From assembly GCF_905397435.1 (NCBI RefSeq), contig NZ_CAJPVI010000004.1:1-64000 (forward strand): a stretch of DNA of 64,000 nt. The letters run 5' to 3'. The notes below the pieces were generated by a model. That model worked only from the letters and a program-made list of their open reading frames with translations. It had not been told where the DNA came from and ran no database searches. The stretch comes from Cupriavidus numazuensis. Its GTDB lineage: Bacteria > Pseudomonadota > Gammaproteobacteria > Burkholderiales > Burkholderiaceae. Position numbers and translations under genes: made by a program. Positions 54,340-64,000 of the stretch are shown here, piece after piece (positions within the stretch are counted from its first letter, which is position 1; each line of letters starts with the position of its first letter).

Positions 54340-55431
54340 TCAGAAGATGTGCTTGACGCCAACCATGGTGCCCAGCTGGTTGCCCCCGGGGGCGGGATTG
54401 GAGCCGGTCGCGCCGCCGCTTACCGAGACCGCGAGGTTGCCATAGTTGTTGATATAGCCGGCCGTCAGGTAGGCCGAAGTCCGCTTGGAGAAAGCGTACG
54501 TACCCCGCGCGGCATACAGCCACGCCTTGTTGTCGCTGTTGTGGTACCGGAGGCAGAAGATTTCGCCATCCACGCTGAACTGCGGCGTGACGGCATACGA
54601 CACGCCGCCGAACCACAGATCGCTGCGCGGCGTCGGACTGCCGTCGTTGTCGCGCCGGATCACGCCCGCTCCGATCTTGGCAGCGCCGATCACACCGTAG
54701 CCGTTGATGGACAGACGGTCATCCTTCATCGAACTCCTGACCAGGCCGCCGAAGGCACCCGGGCCGCCACGCTGCGAGTCATAGGACACCGCCACGCCCC
54801 AGGCCTTGGCATCGTACTTGAGCAACGCCGACCATTCGCGGCAAGCGCGTGCGTCGGCCGGGTTTTCGCCGGCGCAGTTCGTTCCGGACGGGCTCGGGCC
54901 GGCATTGACCGTGTCGCGGCCAAAGCTGTAGGTCGCACCCACGGTGAAGCCGCCGAACGTACCCTTATAGGCAATCGCATTGTCGGCGCGCGCATTGGGC
55001 AGGTAGCTGTCGAGTGACGACGAACCGTAGATGTTCGGTCCGAGCATGTCGGCCTCGAGGTTCGACCAGAACAGCATGGTGTACTGCCGCCCCACGCTGA
55101 CCTGACCCCAGTTGCCTGACAGGCCGACCCACGCCTGGCGGCCGAACAGCCTGCCGCCCTGGTTGGCGACGCCGCTGTCCGGCGCGAAGCCGGACTCCAG
55201 TACGAACGCGGCCTTGAGGTCGCCGCCGAGCGCTTCGGTTCCGCGCATCCCCCAACGAGACGGCACCGTGGCCGTCAGGTTCGGCAGCCGGACCAGGCTG
55301 TTTTTGGCAGCACCGACGTTGTTGACCCACTCGACACCAGTATCGACAACACCATACAGCGTCACGGATTGCGCGGACGCAAGCAAGGGGGCCGAAGCTG
55401 CGAGCGCAGCGGCCCATTGATGGACTCTCAT
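54340..55431 (-). CDS. Gram-negative porin (Omp32-like)
   Basis: A 363-residue outer-membrane porin. A signal peptide (AAALAASAPLLASAQ) is followed by the beta-proteobacterial porin start SVTLYGVVDTGVEWVNN, and the chain ends in GTMVGVKHIF with a C-terminal Phe for Bam-dependent insertion. RWGMRGTEALGGDLKAAFVLESGF is the usual second-strand motif. CGGGAG lies before the ATG at 55431. Its promoter carries the same four-site operator as the aromatic transporter, so it probably admits the aromatic substrate. Confidence 0.93.
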   Translation of the reverse strand: MRVHQWAAALAASAPLLASAQSVTLYGVVDTGVEWVNNVGAAKNSLVRLPNLTATVPSRWGMRGTEALGGDLKAAFVLESGFAPDSGVANQGGRLFGRQAWVGLSGNWGQVSVGRQYTMLFWSNLEADMLGPNIYGSSSLDSYLPNARADNAIAYKGTFGGFTVGATYSFGRDTVNAGPSPSGTNCAGENPADARACREWSALLKYDAKAWGVAVSYDSQRGGPGAFGGLVRSSMKDDRLSINGYGVIGAAKIGAGVIRRDNDGSPTPRSDLWFGGVSYAVTPQFSVDGEIFCLRYHNSDNKAWLYAARGTYAFSKRTSAYLTAGYINNYGNLAVSVSGGATGSNPAPGGNQLGTMVGVKHIF

Positions 55432-55799
55432 GATTCTCCCGTTGTGATTCGACTTCGAATGTGTTGCGCAGTCGCGGCGCACACAGGGATGCGAAGCCGC
55501 GCGTCATTGCGAGGCCAAGTCTAGGAATGCGTGACGTGCGAAGCTATCCGGTATCGGCAGCGGCGCTGCATGATCTCGTCCGCTTCTTGCGGGCAGCACC
55601 AGCAATATCCGCGGATTGCACCGGCCACCATGCCCGCTGTCCGATCCTTGCGAGACGGGCGGAAGATCACCGCTGTCGTCTGTCCAGGACGTTGGCGATA
55701 TGCCAAGATCTCCGACAGCACCATCGCTCGCATCTTGCTGATGTGGCGATACCGCATAGCGCAATCGGATGTCTTCACCACGGGCGGTACAAGAGGCCT
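55432..55799. other. Divergent intergenic region, porin and bestrophin-like genes
   Basis: This 368-bp region is filled mainly by the four-site operator and -10 box of the porin promoter (55518-55652). The remaining ~150 bp before the bestrophin-like gene shows no obvious motif or small gene. Confidence 0.6.
55518..55652 (-). promoter_or_regulatory. Predicted promoter with four-site AraC/XylS-like operator (porin)
   Basis: Minus-strand sites: CGCAAGGATCGGACA (55638-55652), TGCAATCCGCGGATA (55606-55620), CGCAAGAAGCGGACG (55577-55591) and TGCCGATACCGGATA (55545-55559). TAGACT at 55523-55518 follows 21 bp later. Spacings are 32, 29 and 32 bp, the same as at 47654-47788. The predicted leader to the porin is about 80 nt. 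Confidence 0.7.
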
Positions 55800-56726
55800 A
55801 TGATCGTTCGTCCCCGCCCCAGCCTGCTGCAACTGTTCTTCATTGCACGCGGGTCCATCATCGGCCAGATCCTGCCGCAGCTTGCCACGGTCTTCGCCGT
55901 GTCGGCGTGCGTGGCCTGGGTACATGACACCCATCCCGACTGGCTGCCGCGCTTCACGAGCGCGCCGTTCACGCTGCTCGGCATTGCGCTGTCGATCTTT
56001 CTTGGCTTTCGCAACAATGCGGGCTACGAGCGTTGGTGGGAGGCTCGCAAGCAATGGGGGCACCTGATCGCGATTGCGCGCCGCTTTGCCCGGCAAGGCC
56101 AGCTGCTCGCGAACGCGCCGCCTGCGGGCGACCCCGCGCTGCGCGAGTGCCTGCAGAAGCTCACCATCGCCTTTGCGCATGCGCTGGTGCTGCACCTGCG
56201 CCCGGGGCAGGATGATGCGCGGGTACGGGCATGGCTGGACCCGGAGACCCTGGCTTCCTGCGATGCAGGCAGGAACCGTCCGGAGATCCTCCTGCGCATG
56301 CTCTCATCGAAGCTCGCACAGGCCTGCAGAAACGGCACGCTCAGCGACATCCAGTATCAGCTGCTCGAGCAATCGGTCGGCGAAATGGGCGCGGTGCATA
56401 CCGCCTGCGAACGGATCGCGACCACGCCGGTGCCCTTTGCCTACACGCTGCTGCTGCATCGCACCGCCTACCTGTTCTGCTTCCTGCTGCCGTTCGGCCT
56501 GATCGACGCGCTGGGCGTGGGCATGCCTGTCATGACCGTGCTGGTCGCGTACACCTTCTTCGGCCTCGATGCACTCGCCGGGGAACTCGAACAGCCTTTC
56601 GGCGAGCGGCCCAACCACCTGCCTATCGGGGCCCTGGCGACGACCATCGAGATCAATCTTCGCGAGGCGCTGGGCGAGGTCGATCTTCCGCCCATGCCCG
56701 AGCCTGCGCAGTACGTGCTGATGTAA
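55800..56726 (+). CDS. Bestrophin-like (UPF0187) membrane channel protein
   Basis: A 308-residue membrane protein of the bestrophin/UPF0187 family. Family motifs are FTLLGIALSIFLGFRNNAGYERWWEARKQWGHLI near residue 55 and a C-terminal YTFFGLDALAGELEQPFGERPNHLPIGAL. Bacterial homologs form pentameric ion channels. The ATG at 55800 is chosen because the conserved region starts shortly after. It is divergent from the porin, and its relation to the catabolic regulon is unknown. Confidence 0.88.
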   Translation: MIVRPRPSLLQLFFIARGSIIGQILPQLATVFAVSACVAWVHDTHPDWLPRFTSAPFTLLGIALSIFLGFRNNAGYERWWEARKQWGHLIAIARRFARQGQLLANAPPAGDPALRECLQKLTIAFAHALVLHLRPGQDDARVRAWLDPETLASCDAGRNRPEILLRMLSSKLAQACRNGTLSDIQYQLLEQSVGEMGAVHTACERIATTPVPFAYTLLLHRTAYLFCFLLPFGLIDALGVGMPVMTVLVAYTFFGLDALAGELEQPFGERPNHLPIGALATTIEINLREALGEVDLPPMPEPAQYVLM

Positions 56727-56768
56727 CGGTAACGCGGACCGGGAGCCCGCACAGACCGCAGTGGACGA

Positions 56769-57608
56769 TCAGGCCACCGCGTCAGGCACAAAGCCGCGCA
56801 GTGCACGAAGCAGCGGGCCATCGACTGCTTGCAAGGCCTGCAGCACGCTGAAGTGATCGCACCCCGCCACCGGCAGATAGCGGCCGTCGTTGCCGGCGGT
56901 GGACCAGGCCTGCGCCATCTGCTGGCTCTGCCAAAGGAAATCCCCGGTTTCTTCGCCGCCGACCATGAATACGGCGGGTGGCAAGCCGGCGCGTGCGCGA
57001 TACAGCGGGGAACAGGCGCGCGCCTGCGTCAGGTCGAGCCGGAGCCGCTCATTGAGCGACGTGTCGACCAGCGGCGCCAGGTCATAGATGCCGCTGATCG
57101 GCACGATGCCCCGGATTCGCTCGGCCTTCGGTGTGGCAGCGTCCTGGGCGAGTGCCAGTTCGACGCACAAGTGGGCCCCTGCCGAATGCCCCGCCGCGAT
57201 GACGGGGAGATCCGGCCCGCGCAACGCCTTCAGCGCCAGCACCGCGGGCAACGCCGCCTGGACCGCCCGCGTCAGTTCTGACAGCGACACATCCGGACAC
57301 AGCGGATAGTTGATCATCGCGACATGGAAGCTGGCGTCGCTAAGCGCCGGTGCCAGGAAGCGGAACTGGGCCTTGTCGCGCGACTGCCAATACCCGGCAT
57401 GGAGATACAGCACGACCGCCCTGGCCGGCCCGCTGGCCGCGCAAAAATCGAAAGTCTGGCGCGCGTGCGGGCCATATGGCAGATCCAGCTGCCAGGGGTG
57501 TGAATCCAGCGCCTGCGCAGCTTGCACCTCGAATGCGCTCAGCAGCGCCGGAAAGGTCGGACGCGCCTGACCGCCGATATAGTGGAATTCGGCGTTCTGA
57601 ACTTGCAT
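56769..57608 (-). CDS. Arylformamidase-like alpha/beta hydrolase (copy 2)
   Basis: A 279-residue hydrolase related to copy 1 at 52907. HAGYW replaces HGGYW, AGHSAGAHL holds the nucleophilic Ser, and [13 protein letters not shown] supplies the His. LPYGPHARQTFDF parallels [13 protein letters not shown] in copy 1. It probably cleaves an amide or ester bond in an aryl substrate such as N-formylanthranilate. Its promoter has the two-site operator shared with the ant operon, placing it in the same predicted regulon. Confidence 0.83.
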   Translation of the reverse strand: MQVQNAEFHYIGGQARPTFPALLSAFEVQAAQALDSHPWQLDLPYGPHARQTFDFCAASGPARAVVLYLHAGYWQSRDKAQFRFLAPALSDASFHVAMINYPLCPDVSLSELTRAVQAALPAVLALKALRGPDLPVIAAGHSAGAHLCVELALAQDAATPKAERIRGIVPISGIYDLAPLVDTSLNERLRLDLTQARACSPLYRARAGLPPAVFMVGGEETGDFLWQSQQMAQAWSTAGNDGRYLPVAGCDHFSVLQALQAVDGPLLRALRGFVPDAVA

Positions 57609-57703
57609 GGACGGCTCCCGTTAAACGCTGTCGACGTTGGAAAGCGGGCACGCATACCGTCCCCGCCCCGCTCGCCCTCACCACTGTGGGCGAGCGGAAA
57701 GAC

Positions 57704-57777
57704 AGTGTAAGAACGGAGCAGGCTCCTGGCTATCCGGATCCGGCATCCTCGCCGCAAGTTTCGATCCACATCTTGCC
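57704..57777 (-). promoter_or_regulatory. Predicted promoter with two-site AraC/XylS-like operator (hydrolase copy 2)
   Basis: Minus-strand sites GGCAAGATGTGGATC (57763-57777) and TGCCGGATCCGGATA (57731-57745) lie 32 bp apart. TACACT at 57709-57704 follows after 21 bp. Geometry is identical to the other three promoters although the distal site has diverged. The leader is about 89 nt. Confidence 0.65.
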
Positions 57778-57797
57778 GATCATGATGATGTGGGATC

Positions 57798-59980
<2,183 letters not shown>

Positions 59981-59986
59981 GACGGA

Positions 59987-61177
59987 TCAGGCCTGCGGCC
60001 GGCGGTTGGCCTCGTCGATGGCGGCGAACACTTCCTCGGCCATATGGAAGGCCGAGTTCGCAGCGGGCACGCCGCAGTAGATGGCGGTCTGCAGCAGCAC
60101 TTCCTTGATCTCGTCGCGCGTCACGCCGTTGTTGGCGGCGGCGCGCAAGTGCAGCTTCAGCTCTTCGGCGCGGTTCAGCGCCACCATCATCGCGATGGTC
60201 AGCAAGCTGCGCGTGTGCCGCGGCAGCCCTTCGCGCGTCCAGATCTCGCCCCACGCATAGCGGGTGATCAGGTTCTGGAACTCCTCGTTGAGCGGTGTCA
60301 GGTGCGCGATCGAGCGATCGACGTGCGCGCTGCCGAGCACCTCGCGGCGCACCGACAGGCCCGCGTCGTAGCGGGCGTGATCATCCGTGACCGGCAGGCG
60401 GCCGACGATGAAATCGAGCAGCGCGGCGGTAAAGCGGCCCGGTTGCTCGAAGTTGGAGATATGCGCGGCGGGCAGTTCGACGAAGCGCGCACCGGGAATC
60501 GCGGCTGCCATGTCGCGGCCTTCCTGCGCTGTAGTGGACGGGTCGCCGCTGCCGGCGATCACGAGCACGGGCACGCGGATGGTCCGTACCGCTTCGCGGA
60601 AATCCGCTTCGCGCACCGCGGCGCAGTTCGCGGCATAGCCGCGCGGATCGAGCGCGGCCAGCACTGCGCGCAGCGGATCGATGGTGCGGCTTGCCGTGGC
60701 GACAAACCCCGGCGTGAACCAGCGCTCGATGGACGGCTCCACCATGATGCCCATGCCGTCGCGCAGCACGCTGTCGATGCGCGTGTTCCAGCCCTCGGCA
60801 TTGCCGATCTTCGCGGCGGTGTTGGCGAGCACGATCTTCGGGAAGCGCTCGGGCGCATGCACGCCCAGCCACATGCCGGTCAGGCCGCCCATCGACACGC
60901 CGCAGAACGCCGCCTGGGCGATGCCGAGCGCATCCAGGATGGCGACGGCATCGCCGCCCAGCTGATCCATGGTGAAGGCATCGCCCGGCGCCGTGGAACG
61001 GCCATGGCCGCGCGTGTCGTAGCGCACCACGCGGAAGCGTCCGGCCAGTGCGTCGGCCTGCGGCTGCCACATGGTGTGGTCGGTGCCAAGCGAGTTGGAG
61101 AAGAGGATGGCCGGCGCGTTATCGGGGCCGTCCACGGTGTAGTAGAGCCGGGCGCCGGCATGGTCGAGATAAGGCAA
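59987..61177 (-). CDS. pcaL: Fused 3-oxoadipate enol-lactonase / 4-carboxymuconolactone decarboxylase
   Basis: A 396-residue bifunctional protein. Residues 1-~260 are a PcaD alpha/beta hydrolase (nucleophile in GVSMGG, His in AAHISNFEQP). Residues ~270-396 are a PcaC decarboxylase (YAWGEIWTREGLPRHTRSLLTIAMM; AIYCGVPAANSAFHMAEEV). The fusion performs decarboxylation and lactone hydrolysis in the protocatechuate branch, yielding 3-oxoadipate. The D-C order is that of PcaL-type proteins. It follows pcaB by 38 bp. Confidence 0.93.
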   Translation of the reverse strand: MPYLDHAGARLYYTVDGPDNAPAILFSNSLGTDHTMWQPQADALAGRFRVVRYDTRGHGRSTAPGDAFTMDQLGGDAVAILDALGIAQAAFCGVSMGGLTGMWLGVHAPERFPKIVLANTAAKIGNAEGWNTRIDSVLRDGMGIMVEPSIERWFTPGFVATASRTIDPLRAVLAALDPRGYAANCAAVREADFREAVRTIRVPVLVIAGSGDPSTTAQEGRDMAAAIPGARFVELPAAHISNFEQPGRFTAALLDFIVGRLPVTDDHARYDAGLSVRREVLGSAHVDRSIAHLTPLNEEFQNLITRYAWGEIWTREGLPRHTRSLLTIAMMVALNRAEELKLHLRAAANNGVTRDEIKEVLLQTAIYCGVPAANSAFHMAEEVFAAIDEANRRPQA

Positions 61178-61215
61178 TGCAGTCTCCTGGGAACCTTGTG
61201 TGGGGCGTGTCGTGT

Positions 61216-62604
61216 TCAGCCGTGCTGCCGCTGCGCGAGCGCGGCATGCCAGGCCTGCACGGCGGCATCGGCGAACGTGGCGGACTGGCCGGCGTAGTTG
61301 GCCGGATCAGCCAGGCGGTCGAGCGCGGCATCGTCGAGCAGGCTGGCGTGCGCCGGATTCTCGGCAAGCGTCTGTGCCAGCGCTTCACGCAACGTAGTGC
61401 CTTGCGCCACCGCGCGGCGCGAAGCGTGCTCGACCACATGGTGCGCTTCGAGCCGGCCGATGCGGCCGCCGAGTTCCAGCATGGCCGCCTCGCCGAGGAT
61501 CAGGCCATGCGTCATGTCGAGATTGGCGCGCATGCGCGCGGCGTCGACCTGCAGGCCCGAGACCACCTCGCCCATCTGGCGCAAGGCGCCGGCGGCAAGC
61601 GCGACGATCTGCGGCAGCGTGTCCCACTCCGCCTGCCAGCCGCCAAGCGCGCGCTCGTGTTCCTGCACCATGCCCGACAGCATCGTCGCGACCAGCGGCG
61701 GCACGCGCACCGCTGCGGTCAGCACGGCGGCGCATCCAACCGGGTTGCGCTTGTGGGGCATGGTGCTTGAGCCACCGCGGCCGGGGCCGGATGGCTCGGC
61801 CACTTCCGCGACCTCGGTCTGCATCATCAGCGAAATATCGCGCGCCATCTTGCCGAGCGTGCCAGTGAGCATGCCCAGCGCTGCCGCGACTTCAACAAGC
61901 CGGTCGCGATGCGCATGCCAGGGCAGTGCGGGCATCTCCAGCTTCAGTTCACTGGCCAGCGCACGCGCCACCGCCGGCGCGGACGAGCCGAGGCTCGCGA
62001 GCGTGCCGGCCGCGCCGCCGAACTGCAGCGCATGGCCATGATCGCGTGCGGCATCGAGACGGCGCAGGTCACGGCGCAGCGCATCGAGCCAGCCCGCGGC
62101 TTTCAGGCCAAACGTGGTGGGCAGCGCGTGCTGGAGCCAGGTGCGGCCGACCATCGGCGTGTCGCGATGCGAAGTGGCCAGGCCGGCGCAGGCATTGCCG
62201 AGCGCAAGCAGTGCCGCCTGCAACTGCGGCAGGGCCTCGCCAAGCTGCAGCACCAGCGCGGTGTCGATGATGTCCTGGCTGGTGGCGCCCCAGTGCACGA
62301 AGCGCGCGGCCTCGGCATCGCGCGCCGCCACGGCGGCGGTGAGTTGCTTCACAAAGGGAATGGCGAGATTGCCTGCCGAGACGGCGGCCTGCGCCAGCGC
62401 ATCGAGATCGATTGTCGAGACGTCCGAGCAGACCTCGGAGATGACGGTGGCCGCGGCGACGGGAATGACACCGCAGTGCGACTCGGAGCGGGCCAGTGCG
62501 GCTTCGACGGCAAGCATGCAGCGCACGGTGCCGGTATCGGAGAAAATCTCCAGCACGGCCGGGCTGCCGAACATGGGATCGGTAAGGCGGGTCGAGCTTG
62601 GCAT
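61216..62604 (-). CDS. pcaB: 3-carboxy-cis,cis-muconate cycloisomerase
   Basis: A 462-residue member of the fumarase/aspartase superfamily. The signature GRGGSSTMPHKRNPVGCA, the active-site loop around the catalytic Ser, is intact, and HWGATSQDIIDTALVLQL is the conserved central region. It lactonises 3-carboxymuconate to 4-carboxymuconolactone. The start at 62604 (MPSSTRLTDPMFGSP) matches family N-termini; an in-frame GTG at 62631 is possible. It lies between pcaG and pcaDC. Confidence 0.95.
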   Translation of the reverse strand: MPSSTRLTDPMFGSPAVLEIFSDTGTVRCMLAVEAALARSESHCGVIPVAAATVISEVCSDVSTIDLDALAQAAVSAGNLAIPFVKQLTAAVAARDAEAARFVHWGATSQDIIDTALVLQLGEALPQLQAALLALGNACAGLATSHRDTPMVGRTWLQHALPTTFGLKAAGWLDALRRDLRRLDAARDHGHALQFGGAAGTLASLGSSAPAVARALASELKLEMPALPWHAHRDRLVEVAAALGMLTGTLGKMARDISLMMQTEVAEVAEPSGPGRGGSSTMPHKRNPVGCAAVLTAAVRVPPLVATMLSGMVQEHERALGGWQAEWDTLPQIVALAAGALRQMGEVVSGLQVDAARMRANLDMTHGLILGEAAMLELGGRIGRLEAHHVVEHASRRAVAQGTTLREALAQTLAENPAHASLLDDAALDRLADPANYAGQSATFADAAVQAWHAALAQRQHG

Positions 62605-62664
62605 TGGGGGGCGTAGTGGGTGTGCCGTCACGACGTTGGCGACGGCACGATTATGCGTGAAGCG

Positions 62665-63234
62665 TCAGATGTCGAAGAACACCGTCTCAGCCGGCCCCTG
62701 CAGCACCACGTCCCAACGCAGCGTGCCATTGCCTTGCGCGGTAGCGATCAGCGTGCCGCGGCGCTCCGCCGGCACCAGTGCCAGCACGCCGTCGGCGGCA
62801 TTGGCAGCGGTCTCGTCCGGGAAGTAGACGCGCGTGGCCACGTGCTTGACCAGGCCGCGCATGAACACCGACACCATGATGTGCGGCGCCTGCGGCTTGC
62901 CGTCCGCGCCCGGTACCACGCCCGGCTTCACGGTGACGAAGCGGAACGAGCCGTCCTCGGCGGTCGGCACGCGGCCGAAGCCGGTGAAGCCGGCGACCAG
63001 CGGCAGTTCGCGCGTGTCTTCGGCATGGCGGTAGCGGCCGGCCGGGTTGGCCTGCCAGATCTCGACCATGCCATCTGGCACGGGCGCGCCGGTGCCGTCG
63101 ATGACGCGACCTTCGATGACGATGCGCTGGCCGGCCAGTTCCGGTGCGTCAGCGGTGAGGTCGGCGCAGTTCAGGCCGGTCAGGCCGATATGCAGGTAAG
63201 GGCCGACAGTTTGCGAGGCGGTGGCGTACAGCAT
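62665..63234 (-). CDS. pcaG: Protocatechuate 3,4-dioxygenase alpha subunit
   Basis: A 189-residue intradiol dioxygenase alpha chain: ATASQTVGPYLHIGL at the N-terminus, VIDGTGAPVPDGMVEIWQANPAGRY in the centre and APHIMVSVFMRGLVKHVATRVYFPDE near the C-terminus. As is usual for alpha chains, the iron-ligand set is not complete. It pairs with PcaH to cleave protocatechuate ortho. It lies 4 bp after pcaH. Confidence 0.95.
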   Translation of the reverse strand: MLYATASQTVGPYLHIGLTGLNCADLTADAPELAGQRIVIEGRVIDGTGAPVPDGMVEIWQANPAGRYRHAEDTRELPLVAGFTGFGRVPTAEDGSFRFVTVKPGVVPGADGKPQAPHIMVSVFMRGLVKHVATRVYFPDETAANAADGVLALVPAERRGTLIATAQGNGTLRWDVVLQGPAETVFFDI

Positions 63235-63238
63235 GCTC

Positions 63239-63940
63239 TTACTCCATCGGCGTGGCATCGCGGCCACGCAGGACGATATCGAAACGGTAACCGAGCGCGT
63301 ACTCGGGCTGCGTGGTTTCCCAGTCAAAGGTCGAGATCAGCCGGTTGCGGGCTTTCTCGTCGGGCACGCAATTGAAGATCGGGTCGAACGCCAGCAGCGG
63401 GTCGCCGGGGAAGTACATCTGCGTGACCAGGCGCGTCGCGTAAGCGTTGCCGAACAGCGAGAAGTGGATATGCTGCGGCCGCCAGGCGTTGTGGTGATTG
63501 CGCCAGGGATAGGCACCGGGCTTGATGGTCTTGAACTGGTAGCGGCCGTTGGCATCGGTGACGGTGCGGCCTTCGCCCGAGAAATGCGGGTCGAGCGGCG
63601 CGTCATGCTGGTCGCGCTTGTGCGTGTAGCGGCCCGATGCGTTGGCCTGCCAGACCTCGATCAGTGCGTTCGGCACCGGGCGGCCATTCTCGTCCAGCAC
63701 GCGGCCCGTGACCAGGATGCGCTCGCCGAGCGGTTCGCCGCCATTGCCAATGGTCAGGTCGTTGTCGCCGGCGCGCACGAACTCGGCGCCAAACGTGGGG
63801 CCGGTCACTTCGGACAGCGACTGCGGAATCTGCACCAGCGGCTGCGCGGGCGAGCGCAGCACCGTGGAACCATAAGGGTCGAAACGGTACTCGGGTTGGG
63901 TGTCCCAATAGGGGCGACGGTACTGGGCGAGGCGCTGCAT
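63239..63940 (-). CDS. pcaH: Protocatechuate 3,4-dioxygenase beta subunit
   Basis: A 233-residue catalytic chain. Iron ligands are recognisable as Tyr in ASGRYTHKRD, Tyr in PGAYPWRNHHNAW and the two His of RPQHIHFSLFG. The family N-terminal segment with YGSTVLRSPAQPLVQIP is present. It opens protocatechuate to 3-carboxy-cis,cis-muconate. It is the first gene of pcaH-G-B-DC, with CGGAGAC before the ATG and a dyad operator candidate upstream. Confidence 0.95.
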   Translation of the reverse strand: MQRLAQYRRPYWDTQPEYRFDPYGSTVLRSPAQPLVQIPQSLSEVTGPTFGAEFVRAGDNDLTIGNGGEPLGERILVTGRVLDENGRPVPNALIEVWQANASGRYTHKRDQHDAPLDPHFSGEGRTVTDANGRYQFKTIKPGAYPWRNHHNAWRPQHIHFSLFGNAYATRLVTQMYFPGDPLLAFDPIFNCVPDEKARNRLISTFDWETTQPEYALGYRFDIVLRGRDATPME

Positions 63941-63969
63941 GCTTCGTCTCCGTGTTGTAAGGGGGTGGA

Positions 63970-63996
63970 ATGACTTTAAGACACACCCAAAGTCAT
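63970..63996 (-). promoter_or_regulatory. Inverted-repeat operator candidate upstream of pcaH
   Basis: ATGACTTT (63970-63977) and AAAGTCAT (63989-63996) form a perfect 8-bp dyad with an 11-bp spacer, about 30 bp upstream of the pcaH ATG. A T-N11-A dyad is the usual form of LysR-type sites, so a PcaQ-like regulator outside the window is a candidate. Confidence 0.5.
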
Positions 63997-64000
63997 GTAA

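Overview
The window is GC-rich beta-proteobacterial DNA, most likely from Cupriavidus or a close Burkholderiaceae relative. That inference rests on the gene content: cytochrome cd1 denitrification genes, a class I PHB synthase with an intracellular PhaZ1-type depolymerase, a Comamonas-type porin, pob/pca protocatechuate genes and Cupriavidus-style intergenic repeats. No rRNA, tRNA or CRISPR array was seen, and no transposase was recognised.

Layout. 1-1797: N-terminal half of a beta-helical autotransporter (minus strand, runs off the window). 1901-4314: a lipoprotein hydrolase and nnrS. 4538-15617: nitrate respiration operon narK1-narK2-narG-narH-narJ-narI, ending in a parvulin isomerase and a beta carbonic anhydrase. 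15618-16792: non-coding stretch with an inverted pair of composite repeats, then an NNR/Dnr box. 16793-25992: nirS-M-C-F-DL-G-H-J-N-E, for cytochrome cd1 nitrite reductase and heme d1 synthesis, with a REP-like pair between nirC and nirF. 26032-30163: a GGDEF-EAL protein and a chemoreceptor with related sensor regions. 30424-32967: IclR and AraC-type regulators and a possible small membrane protein.

33047-47368 is a collinear minus-strand block of 13 genes: aromatic-acid MFS transporter, XylT-like ferredoxin, catechol 2,3-dioxygenase, GlcG-like protein, 2-hydroxymuconic semialdehyde dehydrogenase, 2-oxopent-4-enoate hydratase, 4-oxalocrotonate decarboxylase, tautomerase, indolepyruvate ferredoxin oxidoreductase, MaoC/PhaJ hydratase, phasin, PHB synthase and PHB depolymerase. 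Divergently, 48147-53737 carries anthranilate dioxygenase (reductase, a hemerythrin, large and small subunits), an AraC/XylS-type regulator and an arylformamidase-like hydrolase. 53792-57608 holds a GNAT protein, a porin, a bestrophin-like channel and a second arylformamidase-like hydrolase. 57798-63940 holds pobA, an AraC-type pob regulator, and pcaH-G-B-DC.

The main non-obvious result is a regulon readable in the DNA. Four promoters (transporter/meta-cleavage operon, antCAB operon, porin, second hydrolase) carry the same architecture. A 15-bp XylS-like site (TGCM-N6-GGATA) ends exactly 21 bp before a TASACT -10 box, and a second site begins 32 bp further upstream. Two of the four promoters extend this to a four-site array with 32/29/32-bp spacing. 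This ties outer-membrane entry, inner-membrane uptake, amide hydrolysis, ring dihydroxylation, meta cleavage and carbon storage into one predicted anthranilate-derivative pathway, probably under one or both AraC paralogs in the window. Independent operator candidates were found at pobA/pobR (13-bp direct repeats, 21-bp period) and pcaH (8-bp inverted repeat, N11 spacer).
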